Positions 27,213 through 38,806 of a stretch of 64,000 nucleotides of DNA are shown here, one piece after another. A program made the position numbers and the translations under genes. Numbering within the stretch: the stretch's first letter is position 1; each line of letters starts with the position of its first letter. The notes below the pieces were generated by a model that saw nothing but the letters and a program-made list of their open reading frames with translations, ran no database searches and was not told the DNA's origin. Source of the stretch: Wolfiporia cocos (taxonomy: Eukaryota > Basidiomycota > Agaricomycetes > Polyporales > Phaeolaceae); contig JACCLO010000009.1 in the NCBI GenBank assembly GCA_029448655.1, positions 1,116,001 through 1,180,000 of the forward strand, in the 5' to 3' direction.

Positions 27213-29114
27213 ATGTCGCAGACCACCCAACCCGAAGCATCCGGCTCCCGCACCGCGGTCAACACACCCGTGCACACCCCGGAGCGCACCATCTCCCCCA
27301 CACCCGTCGCATGTGAGACACGCACCCCCGGCCCCCGTTCGACTCCGCGACCACGGCTCCCGCCCATGGAGCAATGGCTGACCGTTTTCTTGGGTCCCAT
27401 CATCGGGAACGAGCAGTTGCCTCCCAAATATGGCGACTACACGGCCTTGGAGTTCGACAGCCAAGAAGTCCTACCCGTCAGGGAGGAATTCGAGGTAGCA
27501 GGGGACGCGTACGACACCATTCCCGAAGAAGAGCATGCCGCTCTCCGTCAGACATTCCAAATGTGTCTGAACTTCATGAGTGAGAACGCGAACGTCGCCG
27601 CGAGGTATACCGACAAAGAACTTCGTCGATTCCGCTTTGCTCTCGATTCCAGGCTACGCCTCGTCCTTCACAGGGCAGACGAACACCGCCAGTACACCAG
27701 ATTGCTGGAGGCGCGCCTGGCAGCAGCGGAAAATCAGGTCAATTCGACCCGCGACGACCTCGACGCCGCCCTCACCAGACTCCGTAAAATGGAGTCCACG
27801 ACCACGCGCGATCTCGCCGACCGCCTTGCCAAACTCGAGGCCGCTGCCACCACGGCAGCCGCCTCCACTTCCACCACCACCACTGCTCCTACTGGAGTAG
27901 CACCTCTCCGCCCCAAGGCGACGCCCCCACCGACCTTCACAGGTGATGGATCTAAGATCCCGGTAAAGGAATGGCTCCAGAAGTGCATCATGTACTTCTC
28001 AGTAGCGAAAATCTACCAGGAGCGGGAGCAGATCGTCGAAGCCCTGCAGCGTCTATCAGGGTCGGCGTTCCAATATCAGGAAAAGAGGATTAGGGACTCG
28101 GTAGACGTAACGAAGTCCCTAGGAACGTGGAAGGAGTTTGAGGACGACATGGAGCGTGTATATGGGAAGAAGACGGACCAGGAGGTGGCCCGTAAGGAGA
28201 TCAAGGGGTATTTCGGCGACGAGGGGAAGAGGAAGGCGAAAGCCAACTTCTTCACGTACACGGAGAGACTTCGTCAACTTGTCAAAGCAGCGAAGTCCGA
28301 GAACTCGACGGTGCTGGAGGAGCTGAAGGACGCGTTACCTGAAAAGGTACGCGACGGCTTCTCGATGTTAAAAATCATCAAGCACCCCGCCCCCACCGAG
28401 TGGGAGAAGTATCTCGATATGGCAATCGAGTTCTACAAGGACGCGTACCCCGACGCTATTACCGGGAGTATCTTCGAAGATGGGAAGAAGGAGACGAAGA
28501 AGGCAGAGGGAAGCTCGGGCGGCAAGAAGGCCGCCACTATCACTACGTCCCAAACCAGCGGATCTGCAAAGACCGCCAGCGGTGGGGACACCAAGGCGAA
28601 GACGGGGAAGTTGCCCGACAACGCTAGGCCCGATGCATCGTGGCGCGTACTGAAGGATGGGAAGAGGATTCTAGTCTCTCCCCCCCACAAGTGCGCCCAG
28701 TGCGGTCACGACAACTGTACGACCGGCTGGAACGATTGCAAGTGGAAGGGCCAACCGAAGGGAACCGCCCCCTCCGCGCCCAAGACGACAGCCGGGTTGT
28801 CATCAAACACATCGACCACGTCGAGCAGGCCGGCACCTGCCAACGACGGCAAAAAGCGCCGCTTCGTCCGTATCATTGAAAGATACGAAACGGACGAGGA
28901 GGACAACAACGAGGGGCAGAGCGCCACCACATCCACCGTGGGGACGCTCACCCGCGCGCATATCGAGGAGGTCGAGGGCACGGACTCGGACGCCGACAAG
29001 GATACCGTCCCCGACACAACTGGTGTTATCGTTCACCAGTCCACCCTCTCGGAGCCGCCGAAGCGGCTCTTAAAGAAAAAATATACTTCGGATTTTTACT
29101 ACAATCGTATGTGA
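27213..29114 (+). CDS. gag: Gag of element E
   Basis: 633 residues from the ATG at 27213 (MSQTTQPEASG, matching the MPTTRAGTSTS start of I). The frame is open further upstream, with an ATG at 27105. After a Pro/Thr-rich N terminus come a helical region, a coiled-coil with Thr-rich linker, a capsid-like core starting PPPTFTGDG, and a Lys-rich tail with an unusual Cys array CAQCGHDNCTTGWNDC (CX2CX4CX6C) near residue 493 in place of a CCHC knuckle. The C terminus has TVGTL. The stop overlaps the pol ATG (TGATG). Confidence 0.9.
   Translation: MSQTTQPEASGSRTAVNTPVHTPERTISPTPVACETRTPGPRSTPRPRLPPMEQWLTVFLGPIIGNEQLPPKYGDYTALEFDSQEVLPVREEFEVAGDAYDTIPEEEHAALRQTFQMCLNFMSENANVAARYTDKELRRFRFALDSRLRLVLHRADEHRQYTRLLEARLAAAENQVNSTRDDLDAALTRLRKMESTTTRDLADRLAKLEAAATTAAASTSTTTTAPTGVAPLRPKATPPPTFTGDGSKIPVKEWLQKCIMYFSVAKIYQEREQIVEALQRLSGSAFQYQEKRIRDSVDVTKSLGTWKEFEDDMERVYGKKTDQEVARKEIKGYFGDEGKRKAKANFFTYTERLRQLVKAAKSENSTVLEELKDALPEKVRDGFSMLKIIKHPAPTEWEKYLDMAIEFYKDAYPDAITGSIFEDGKKETKKAEGSSGGKKAATITTSQTSGSAKTASGGDTKAKTGKLPDNARPDASWRVLKDGKRILVSPPHKCAQCGHDNCTTGWNDCKWKGQPKGTAPSAPKTTAGLSSNTSTTSSRPAPANDGKKRRFVRIIERYETDEEDNNEGQSATTSTVGTLTRAHIEEVEGTDSDADKDTVPDTTGVIVHQSTLSEPPKRLLKKKYTSDFYYNRM
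29090..29096 (+). promoter_or_regulatory. Candidate -1 frameshift site in E gag
   Basis: G-GAT-TTT in the gag phase, 15 nt before the gag stop codon. Pol is in the -1 frame. A GAGCCG...CGGCTC hairpin lies just upstream (about 29051-29068). Confidence 0.55.
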
Positions 29115-32100
29115 TGGCCTGTCCATGTACGATGACCGAGCGTAGTTGTATTATACCCACTGCAGAGATCAATAATATTTATCACAATCAATCGCGCGAC
29201 CCTGCTACATCCTTCAAGATTAGCGTGGATCTCTGGGTATATGGAAAGAAAGTACAGGCAACAGCGCTTGTAGATAGTGGCGCTCAAATTAGCGTCATTA
29301 ATTCCGACTTCGTCACCACCCATAACCTGTTAACCCAACCGCTTCGCCCCGTCATTAACGTACATAATGCGGACGGCACCTACAACAAAGCGGGAAAGAT
29401 CGACACTTTAGTTAAGGCCTTCATGGTCCACGGCATTCATAAGGAGACTATCGGTCTCGCCGTAACTAAACTTAGTGGACAAGATCTTATCCTAGGGTAC
29501 GAATGGTTCACACGTCATAACCCGCACTTCGACTGGAGTGAGGGAACGATATCTTATGACCGGTGTACAAAAGAAGGAAAATGTATACATGCTGCTAAAA
29601 GGCAAAGACCCGCCAAACCGTCGGAGGAGGAGGCAGATGAACTCCCTGACGAAGTGGTCAGTATATGGGATCTCCCTTTGGACACACTAGGAGAAGGATA
29701 TTCTGACAATCCCTTCGTCAACTGGCTATCGCAGCTAGATGACGAAGACAACAAAACTCTAGCTCAACTTGTAGCGGAGATACTCGAAAAGGATGAAGAA
29801 TCCTTAGACTCGTCTTCAACTGAAAAGTGGAGATCGTTAGTCCCTAAAGAGTATCATGAGTTTGGTCCGACAGTGTTCAGTCACAAGGCGTCAGAGCGGA
29901 TGCCTGTCCGCAAGGACTATGACCACGCTATCGACTTTGTCGAAGGCGCAACACTGCCGAAGCCCGTAAAACGTTACCCAATGTCTAAGCTTCAGCAAAA
30001 CTCCTTAGACGAGTGGATTGACGAAGAACTCCGCAAAGGTTACATCCGAGAATCCAAATCGCCAATAGCATCGCCCGTTTTCTTTGTAGCAAAGAAGGAC
30101 GGGTCACTACGCATGGTAGTCGACTATCGAAAGCTAAACGAAATTCCCGTACAGAACAAGTATCCCATTCCTCGTATATCCGAGTTGATAGATCAGCTCG
30201 CATCCGCATCAATCTTTACCAAGATCGACCTCCGTTGGGGGTACAACAACGTGCGGATTAAGGAAGGGGACGAGTGGAAGACAGCCTTCATTACTCACAG
30301 AGGGCTGTATGAAGCTACTGTTATGTACTTTGGCTTTTGTAACGCGCCAGGCACATTCCAAGCGATGATGAATAGCGTCCTTTCCGACTTCATTCAGTCA
30401 GGAAAGGTTATCGTTTACCTAGACGATATTCTGATTTTCGGAAACGACCTCAAAGAGCATCGGAAACTAGTCAAAGCCGTATTGCAGCGACTTCAAGATT
30501 CCGACCTCTATGCGAAACCCGAGAAATGCTTTTTTGAACAAAAGTCCATCGAGTATTTGGGGATGATTATCTCCCATAACTCCGTTGCGATGGACCCGAA
30601 GAAGTACGAAGGGGTTCTTGAATGGCCTCAACCAACCAAGGTTAAGGAAGTCCAAGCCTTCTTAGGCTTTGCCAATTTCTATAGGCGATTCATTAGGGAC
30701 TTTTCTTATAAGGCCAAACCACTCACACAGCTCACCCGCAAGAACCAGAAATGGGCTTGGGGCGAGAAGGAGCAACAGGCGTTTGAGGACCTGAAAAAGG
30801 CCTTTACGTCTGCGCCAATTCTTAGAATACCAGACCAAGACTCGCCTTTCAGGATCAAGTCCGATGCCTCCGATTTTGCGACAGGCTCAGTCCTTTCACA
30901 ATTAGACCCTAAGGATGGTTTATACCACCCCGTTGCTTACTACAGCAAGTCTATGACTGAAGCCGAACGCAACTACGAGATATATGTCGAAGTATGGACA
31001 GATCACGCAAATCTTACATACTTCAAGACGGCACAAAAGCTTACCAGACGACAGGCACGTTGGGCATTATACCTAACTCGATTCAACTTCAAGTTGTATT
31101 ACAAGCCCGGAAAGACAATGCTTACTGCGGATCCTCTGTCCAGGAGGCCAGATCATGAAGAGGGGGTGGAACTTGACAACAGGGATAAAATCCTCCTTAA
31201 ACCGGAATTTTTCGCGACCGAATTTGCCATTCGGGCCCTGGAAACCTCTTCTGACGAAACTACGTCTATGGCCGAAGACTCTAATCAGTCCTTACTCGAG
31301 GCTATCCGCCTAGCATTACAAGACGACAAGCTAACCTCGTCCTATCAATCCCTTCTCTTATCGGGACCAAGGGAATTCAAGAAAGAGCTCCAAGACTGGA
31401 ACTACGAGAACGGCTTACTACTACACAAGGGCAAAGTCTACGTCCCTAACGTCGAGCAGACACGCCGACGCGTAGTAGCCGCACACCATGACCACATCAC
31501 CGCTGGTCACTTCAGACGCTGGAAGACCTACGAACTAGTAACTCGTAACTTCTGGTGGCCAGGCATATCAACGTTCGTTAAGAAGTACGTACAGGAATGC
31601 GACATCTGTCAAAAGATGAAGAGCCGACCTGAGAAGCCGTACGGGTTACTCAAACCTAACCCCGTACCAACCCAGCCATGGGAAGTCATTACAATAGACT
31701 TCATCATGTATCTACCAAAGTCTATCGACAACAAGAAGACTTACGATTCCATTATGGTTGTAGTGGACCGACTAACGAAAAGGGCGCACTTCTATCCGAT
31801 CAGTTCCAAGTTTGGAACAAAGGATTTGGCCGACATCTTGTATACACGGGTTTACCCGTTACACGGCCTGCCTCGTCAGATCATTAGCGATAGAGGCGTC
31901 CAATTCGCGTCAAAGCTGTTCAAGGAATTCTGTCAATTCCTCAACATCGAACACTCGATGTCAACAGCTTATCATCCACAAACCGATGGACAGACAGAGA
32001 GGGTTAACCAAACCCTGGAACAGTACCTGCGCTGCTACGTCAATTCGTATAGAAAAGACAATTGGAGTAGACTCTTGCCTACGGCAGAGTTTGCTTACAA

Positions 32101-32591
32101 CAACGTAGTGTCGGAAACTACCAGGCACTCGCCCTTCTTTGTCAAACTAGGTAGACACCCCCTTGCTGGCCCCAGCGATCAGGAACTCCCTCGCACAGTC
32201 AATCCTGACTTAAACGACATTGCACACGAACGATGGAAAGCACAACAGGAAGCGAAAGCCGCTATGTTAGTAGCTTCCGAACGATGGAAATGGTACAGCG
32301 ATTGAGGACACAAACAACTCGATCTACGCGTTGGTGATAAAGTACTAGTCAGTACTAAGGATTACCAGACATCTGAAAAGAGTCTGGCCCCACGATATAT
32401 CGGCCCTTTCAAGATTGCAGAAGTCTTATCACCGGTGACCTTCAGATTAACAATGGGGTCACAATATTGTCAATACCATCCTGTATTCCACGCATCCAAG
32501 CTAGTACCCTACGTCCAAACTGAAAATCGGTCGCCGTCCCCTGAACTATCGGAAGACGACGACAGAGAATGGGAAGTATCAGAAATCCTTA
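29111..32591 (+). pseudogene. pol: Element E pol, first part: protease, RT, damaged RNase H, integrase
   Basis: Open for 1064 residues to a TGA at 32303-32305, then in the same frame to the solo LTR L at 32592. Protease ALVDSGAQISVIN (residues about 50-62), RT YLDDILIF (about 435), RNase H beginning KSDASDFATG. Around 30986 about 25 residues are missing in frame: the catalytic-Glu block YDKELL...ALEEW of the relatives is absent and EIY joins directly to VEVWTDH. Integrase HHDH...CDIC and TIDF, SDRG and TERVNQ are present. The element cannot make active RNase H or full-length pol. Confidence 0.92.
31156..31167 (+). promoter_or_regulatory. Internal polypurine tract of E
   Basis: TGAAGAGGGGGT at the RNase H-integrase junction, identical to A and I. 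Confidence 0.55.
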
Positions 32592-33069
32592 TGTCACGGT
32601 TTTTATACCGTGGCATGGGTTCGATCCCGTACCCTCCTAGGCATGTAGTCACATGACGTAGTCGCCGTTTAGTGTAGTGGTCAATCGCCCCCGTAGCAGC
32701 GTAACTACTCACGTGATAGGTCGCCTTTGGCTAACGTTACTGTAGCACATGACTGACATGCGCGCACGGTCCCTTACTGTAGGGTAGGACTTACGTCGCG
32801 CCTCTGTAGTACAGCATGTATATAGTCTACTGCGCTGGGGCCTTACAGCCCCATGCTAGTTATTCTCGACGTTGGGGCTTGTCCCCCTGTATACCATCTC
32901 TACCTCTGTGTGCGACTGCTGGCTTAGCCACCTCTCGTCTTGCTCGTCTGCGCCTCGTCACTGCGGTGTGGGGACGACCTCTACGAGCCCCTAAGGACTT
33001 ACGCGTTAGGTTGAGGGCCACTAGGACAGTGGTACACAGGTTATACGGTATGAGCGTATAACTGTGTCA
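32592..33069 (+). repeat. Solo LTR L
   Basis: 478 bp, TGTCACGG to CTGTGTCA, target duplication cctta (32587-32591, 33070-33074), inserted in the E chromodomain. Near-copy of solo LTR M. It has GGTTCGATCCC near its start and the GGGGC-CTTACA-GCCCC hairpin after the TATA box (about 32836-32852). Confidence 0.93.
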
Positions 33070-33734
33070 CCTTAACCACCGGAAACGAAGAGGGAAACTT
33101 GAGTACCTCGTCCGATGGTTGGACACTACGTCCAAGGATGATACATGGGAACCCGAAGAAAACCTTGAGCACTCTAAGGAAGTACTGGACGAATACAAAG
33201 CCCGGTTCTTCAATGCTCAGACAAACCACCTCTCGGCACACCGAACTATTGCTGTTGCTGAACCCGACGATGATCCTAACTGGAAAGTGGGAGATCGTTA
33301 CCTCTGGCCCAATGACTGGCCTATGCACTCGGACAACAATGAAGACGAGTCCGAGGGCTACGACTCCGATCAGGAGAGACCAGTCAAACCCACCAGCCGA
33401 TGGCTGAAAAGAGATCCATTCGGAAACTTCGTAGAAGACAACATCGTCTTCAATGACTATCTGGAATTCGCCGTACCATTCGGTGACAAGGACACGGCTC
33501 CACTCTATCCCGTAAAAGGGACCCCACACTCCGCTGGATACGATATCTATGCTATGGAAGGACTAACAATCCAACCCGGCCAAACCGCCACAATCTCAAC
33601 AGGACTTCAAGTTCTGTTCCCTTACGGGCATTACGGACAACTGGCAACACGGTCTAGCATGGCGAAGCAAAGCTTAATCGTACTCGGAGGAGTCATTGAC
33701 TGGGACTATAGAGGAGAAGTCAAAGTCATGATCC
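33070..33734 (+). pseudogene. pol: Element E pol, second part: chromodomain end and most of dUTPase
   Basis: Continues the frame after solo LTR L: chromodomain end (WEPEENLEHSKEVLDEY), an acidic linker, WKVGDRYLWPNDWP (a block also in B, C and I), then dUTPase motifs 1 to 3 (HSAGYDIYA, TRSSMAKQ, GVIDWDYRGEV). It is cut at 33734 by element I; motifs 4 and 5 lie beyond it at 43058. Confidence 0.9.
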
Positions 33735-34377
33735 TGTAACGGATGACTTACTTGTAGGGTCTTGTAGTTAGACGAGCTAAGAAGACTAAGTAGTGGTTGC
33801 TGGTTAGGCAAGAGTGTTATCGCTGAGTAACGAAGTTGATAGTTCTGGGGCAATAGCCGCCAGAGAATGCAAGCTTATATACAATGTGTATAGGACCCCT
33901 GGTACTCTAAGTAGGACTAACGATACAGTAGGGCGTAGGGCACAGGCCGGTAATGGCGGTGCTAACGAAGTGTCCGTAGCTTGTGATATGGGGATCCCGG
34001 GCTGAGTCATAGGCCGATCGGGATATGTCATTGGTATGACGATGCGTGAGTAAGGCGTCTACGTTGGAAACGTGATGTGAGTCCAGACTCTGCCCAGAGT
34101 CTGGAACAGTGATGTCAATTATGACGTGGCAGCGCTAAGGGTGCTAGAGATAGTATCATGTGATGAATAGGTAACGTGGTTGAGAGATAAGATAAGACGT
34201 TCAGTGTGGGAATGGTCACGTGAGTGATCTACGAGGTTATGGTTCGGTACAGCGGCACGGTAGCTTAAGTATAGCTTAGATACAGGATAAGTGCAGATGT
34301 CGAAGAACAATTCGGAATAAATGCGAAGAAATGGTGAAAAATACAGGGAAAATTAGAGAACAGATAAATCTGTGACA
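33735..34377 (-). repeat. 3' LTR of element I
   Basis: 643 bp, TGTAAC at the left end and GTGACA at the right, followed by the polypurine tract. Confidence 0.95.
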
Positions 34378-34391
34378 TTACCCCCTCTTCA
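34378..34391 (-). promoter_or_regulatory. 3' polypurine tract of I
   Basis: The minus-strand TGAAGAGGGGGTAA abuts the LTR. Its first 12 nt are identical to the internal tract at 36675-36686. Confidence 0.88.
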
Positions 34392-34462
34392 GACTTCAGC
34401 GACCCGATGAAGACATTAGATGTGTGTGCTAGAGCCCACTTAAGGGTTAGGCTTTGTGTTTA

Positions 34463-37400
34463 TTACCTTCCAGTGGATCCAAATCCTTTTTCTCCACGAG
34501 AACCGATGTTGAGATAGTCTCTTTCGTACGTCCTGGTATTACCGTGATGTACTTCAGAGTGATCGAGCGGCTGAACGATGAGTTGGGCGATTTTGTCGCC
34601 TGCGAGGACGTTGTGATATTCTGTACCAAGATTGTGTATCATGACTTTGATTTCGCCACGATAATCCCAATCTATGATTCCGCCTAAGACTGTTAATGAT
34701 TTCTTGGCCATACTAGACCGGGTTTCCAAGTGTCCATAGCTCCCGTAAGGAAGAAGTAGACGCAAATCGGTGGAAACGGTGGTTGTCGTATTTGGCTTCA
34801 GAGATATGTCTTCGGCTGAGAATATATCGTAACCCGCCGAGTGAGGGGTACCCTTGTCAGGATACATTCCCTTAACTCCCACGGCGAATTCTAGGTACTT
34901 GTTGAATTTCACGTTGTCGTCTACGAAGTTTCCGTAAGGATCGCGTATAACCCATTTTCGTTCTGCTTTTCTTTCCTCTTCGGTATATTCCTCGTTCTGG
35001 AGTGGCCAGTCGTCTGGCCAAAGGTATCTGTCTCCGACTTTCCAGTCGTCATCATCTTCTGGGTCTGCTACTGCAATCTGGTGACGCGTAGAGCGTCGAG
35101 GTGGGGTTGGTGCGTTAAATGATTTGGCTTTGTACTCATTGAGCGCCTCCTCAGCACCTGTCAGGTTCTCTTCTGGTTCCCAAGTGTCGGACTCAGCAGT
35201 ATGGTCTTTCCATCGTACTAGGAACTCGGTCTTGTGACCTCGTTTCCTATGGCTGAGTATTTCCTCCACTTCGTATTCTTCGGGTTCTTCTAAGTCCTTT
35301 TCGATATCGGACTCGGATTCCTCCTTGCCTTCTGGATGGTGGTATAGGACTAGTTTGGATGCGTGGAATACAGGATGATAAGCGCGATACTGAATACCCA
35401 TCTTTAGTCTGAATGTGACGGGAGATAGTTGTTCGAGGACCCTGAAAGGGCCGATGTATCGGGGCGCTAGACTGCGTTCGGTGTCCTGATAATCCTTGGT
35501 GCTTACAAGTACTTTATCTCCGATTGTAAATGGTGGAGATTTCTTTCCTTGGTCCGCATACCATTTCCATCTATCTGCGGCTAGTTGCATTGCTGCTTTC
35601 GCCTGATCCTGCGCTTGCCAGCGCTTGTGTGCTATGTCATTCAAGTCCTTGTCAGGACTTATCTGAATGTCGAGTGGACCTGCCCGTGGGTGCCTTCCTA
35701 GTTCCATGTAGAACGGCGAATACTTGGTGGTTTCTGACGCCACGTTGTTGTATGCGAACTCGGCTGTTGGGAGTAATTGGCTCCAGTTGTCTTTCTCGTA
35801 AGAATTGACGTAACAGCGTAGATATTGTTCCAACGTTTGATTCGTTCGTTCTGTTTGTCCATCAGTCTGGGGATGATAGGCGGTAGTCATGGATCGTTGT
35901 ATGCCAAGTTGGGAGCACCATTCTCCGAATAGCTTCGAGGAGAATTGTACACCTCTGTCCGATATGATCTGCTTAGGTAATCCGTGTAACGGGTAGAACC
36001 TGCCGTATAGAATAGTGGCAAGGTCCTCGGTACCGAATTTAGCATTGATCGGGTAGAAACGGGCTCGTTTGGTTAGGCGATCGACTACTACCATGATTGC
36101 ATCGTAGGTAGACTTGTTGAACGTGGATTTTGGAAGATACATGATGAAGTCACAAGTGATAACTTCCCATGGTCCTTCGGGGACGGGGTTGGGCTGGAGC
36201 ATGCCATAAGGCTTCTCAGGTCGGTTCTTCATTCGTTGACATGTGTCGCATGTTTGTACGTACTTCTTGACGTCGGTTGTCATTGATGGCCAATAATAGT
36301 TCCGTGTAATGAGTTCGTACGTCTTCCATCGGCCGAAGTGACCGGCAGAAGGATGGTCATGATGGGCTTCCATCAGACGTTGTCGTAACTCTGGAACCTT
36401 AGGGACATAGACTTTTCCGCGTCGTAGTAGAAGACCGTTCTCGTAATTCCATTCTGCGAGGTCTTTCTTGAATTCTCTAGGACTAGATGAGAGAAGTTGT
36501 TTATAGTCCTTGGTTACTTCATCTGATAGCAACGCTTTGCGGATTTCTTCCATGAGTTTATCATCCTCGTTTGAGTTGATAGTAGGGTTATGGGCGGATT
36601 CGATAGCGTGAATGGCAAGTTCATGCGCGAAAAATTCTGGTTTCAGAAGTATCTGGTCGCGATTATCGTTTTCCACCCCCTCTTCATGGTCTGGCCTCCT
36701 GGACAGAGGATCTGCAGTAAGCATTGTTTTTCCAGGCTTATGGTATAGCTTGAAATTGAAGCGGGTGAGGTAAAGTGCCCATCGGGCTTGCCGGCGTGTG
36801 AGCTTCTGCGCGGTTCGGAAGTACGTAAGATTTAGATGATCTGTCCATACTTCGAACGGTTCCTTATGGCCTTCGAGATAGTGACGCCATTCTTCTAGAG
36901 CTCTGATGATGCCTAGAAGTTCCTTGTCGTATATCTCATAGTTCCGTTCCGGAGCTGTCATGGTCTTTGAAAAGAACGCCACGGGATGATACATCTTGTC
37001 AGATGTGTCAAGCTGTGATAGGACGGCTCCAGTTGCAAAGTCCGATGCATCGGACTCTACACGGAATGGTTGGTCATAGTTGGGGATCCGGAGAATCGGT
37101 GCGGTTGTGAAGGCTCGCTTGAGAGTCTCAAACGCTTCCTGTTGGGGTGCTTCCCAAGACCACGGAGTGTCTTTCTTGGTCAGCGCTGTCAATGGTCTGG
37201 CCACCTTGGAGAAGTCCTTGATAAATCGCCTATAGAAGTTGGCGAATCCGATAAAGGCCTGGACTTCCTTTACTTTCCGAGGTATTGGCCATGACTGAAC
37301 TCCATCATACTTCTTTTGATCCATCTCGACCTTCCCTTTGGAAATGATCATGCCGAGATATTCAATCGAACTTTGTTCGAAGAAGCATTTTTCTGGTTTG

Positions 37401-38806
37401 GCGAACAAATCGCACTCACGGAGCCTTGTCAGGACCGCTTTTACGAGTTTGCGATGTTCAGCCAGGTCGTTGCCGAAAATCAGAATGTCGTCTAGATAAA
37501 CGATGACTTTACCCGATTGGATAAAGTCTTCTAGAACCGAATTCATCATTGCTTGGAAGGTTCCGGGTGCGTTACAGAAACCGAAGTACATAACAGTAGC
37601 TTCGAATAGTCCACGGTGCGTGATAAACACCGTTTTCCATTCGTCGCCCTCCTTGATCCGAACATTGTTATAGCCCCATCGTAGATCTATTTTTGTGAAG
37701 ATAGATGCTTGGGCTAGTTGATCGATGAGATTGGATATTCGGGGTATGGGATATTTGTTTTGTACTGTAATTTCGTTAAGTTTCCTGTAATCTACAACCA
37801 TCCGGAGACCTCCGTCTTTCTTTTTTACGAAAAAGATGGGCGATGCAAACGGGGATTTCGACGGTACGATGTAACCTTTGCGGAGTTCCTCATTGATCCA
37901 TTGATCTAAGGAGTTGCGTTCTGCGGGACCCATGGGGTACGGCTTAGCTGAGCGGGGGAATTCTGCGCCTTCTTTGATTTCGATGGCGTGGTCGAAGTGT
38001 TTCCTAGTCGGCATCCTGTCGGATGCCTTGTGACTAAACACTGTGGGACCAAATTCGTGGTATTCCTCAGGGACGAGAGACTTCCACTTGTCAGTGTCAA
38101 TAGTCTCATCGTCAGGGCTTGAGTTAATTTCTGCTACTAGGTTGGCTAGCAGTGCTGCATCCTCATCGTCTAGGGTCTCCACCCAATTGACGAAGGGGTT
38201 TTGGAAATCTTCCTCTCCAATGATATCTATTGGAAGATCCCAGAGAGTTTCCTCTCTTTGGCTTTTCTCGTCGAGGTAGTCATCCTCGACCGAAGGCCGC
38301 GGTGGCCTGTTTTTCTTGGCATGGGCGCAATTTCCATTGATAATGCAACGGGAGTAATCCATTTGACCTGTTGCCCAGTCAAAGTGTGGATTGTGCTTAT
38401 GTAACCAATCATGTCCCAATATGATATCCTGTCCTCCTAATTTAATGACATGAAGAGCGATTGTCTCTTTATGCTCTCCATGTTGGAGATATGCCTTTAC
38501 GAGCTCGTTGATCTCGCCGTGCTCATTGTAGGTACCATCAGCGTTTTTGACCTTAAAGGGCATAGGAAGGGGATTGGTTAAGAGCTTATGCTTCTCGACG
38601 AAATCCTTGTCGATAATGCTTAGAGACGCTCCCGAGTCGATTAATGCCAAGGCTTGCACTTGTTGACCATATACCCAGAGAGTCACGTTAATTCGAAAAG
38701 ATTCTTTCGGGTTGTGCGCGTTATTAACGTATACGTTCAAAACACTCTCATTGACGTGGGTACTGGTACTAATACAGGATTTGAAAACACATGGGCAAGT
38801 CTTCAC
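34463..38806 (-). CDS. pol: Pol of element I: protease, RT, RNase H, integrase, chromodomain, dUTPase
   Basis: An uninterrupted 1447-residue frame. Protease ALIDSGASLSIID (residues about 52-64), RT YLDDILIF (about 435), RNase H ESDASDFATG, YDKELLGIIRALEEW and TDHLNLTYF, integrase HHDH...CDTC then CDFI, SDRG and TERTNQ, chromodomain YEVEEILSHR...WEPEENL (about 1170-1215), and dUTPase (about 1310-1447) with HSAGYDIFS, TRSSMAKK, GIIDWDYRGEI, AGDKIAQLI and [10 protein letters not shown]. The frame is -1 to gag. At the gag stop the sequence is ATGTGAAG, so the TGATG restart seen in B and E is absent and frameshifting at GGGTTTT is the likelier route. The start given is a GTG and is not reliable. 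Confidence 0.95.
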   Translation of the reverse strand: MKTCPCVFKSCISTSTHVNESVLNVYVNNAHNPKESFRINVTLWVYGQQVQALALIDSGASLSIIDKDFVEKHKLLTNPLPMPFKVKNADGTYNEHGEINELVKAYLQHGEHKETIALHVIKLGGQDIILGHDWLHKHNPHFDWATGQMDYSRCIINGNCAHAKKNRPPRPSVEDDYLDEKSQREETLWDLPIDIIGEEDFQNPFVNWVETLDDEDAALLANLVAEINSSPDDETIDTDKWKSLVPEEYHEFGPTVFSHKASDRMPTRKHFDHAIEIKEGAEFPRSAKPYPMGPAERNSLDQWINEELRKGYIVPSKSPFASPIFFVKKKDGGLRMVVDYRKLNEITVQNKYPIPRISNLIDQLAQASIFTKIDLRWGYNNVRIKEGDEWKTVFITHRGLFEATVMYFGFCNAPGTFQAMMNSVLEDFIQSGKVIVYLDDILIFGNDLAEHRKLVKAVLTRLRECDLFAKPEKCFFEQSSIEYLGMIISKGKVEMDQKKYDGVQSWPIPRKVKEVQAFIGFANFYRRFIKDFSKVARPLTALTKKDTPWSWEAPQQEAFETLKRAFTTAPILRIPNYDQPFRVESDASDFATGAVLSQLDTSDKMYHPVAFFSKTMTAPERNYEIYDKELLGIIRALEEWRHYLEGHKEPFEVWTDHLNLTYFRTAQKLTRRQARWALYLTRFNFKLYHKPGKTMLTADPLSRRPDHEEGVENDNRDQILLKPEFFAHELAIHAIESAHNPTINSNEDDKLMEEIRKALLSDEVTKDYKQLLSSSPREFKKDLAEWNYENGLLLRRGKVYVPKVPELRQRLMEAHHDHPSAGHFGRWKTYELITRNYYWPSMTTDVKKYVQTCDTCQRMKNRPEKPYGMLQPNPVPEGPWEVITCDFIMYLPKSTFNKSTYDAIMVVVDRLTKRARFYPINAKFGTEDLATILYGRFYPLHGLPKQIISDRGVQFSSKLFGEWCSQLGIQRSMTTAYHPQTDGQTERTNQTLEQYLRCYVNSYEKDNWSQLLPTAEFAYNNVASETTKYSPFYMELGRHPRAGPLDIQISPDKDLNDIAHKRWQAQDQAKAAMQLAADRWKWYADQGKKSPPFTIGDKVLVSTKDYQDTERSLAPRYIGPFRVLEQLSPVTFRLKMGIQYRAYHPVFHASKLVLYHHPEGKEESESDIEKDLEEPEEYEVEEILSHRKRGHKTEFLVRWKDHTAESDTWEPEENLTGAEEALNEYKAKSFNAPTPPRRSTRHQIAVADPEDDDDWKVGDRYLWPDDWPLQNEEYTEEERKAERKWVIRDPYGNFVDDNVKFNKYLEFAVGVKGMYPDKGTPHSAGYDIFSAEDISLKPNTTTTVSTDLRLLLPYGSYGHLETRSSMAKKSLTVLGGIIDWDYRGEIKVMIHNLGTEYHNVLAGDKIAQLIVQPLDHSEVHHGNTRTYERDYLNIGSRGEKGFGSTGR
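36675..36686 (-). promoter_or_regulatory. Internal polypurine tract of I
   Basis: The minus-strand TGAAGAGGGGGT between RNase H and integrase is identical to the tract at the 3' LTR. Confidence 0.55.
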
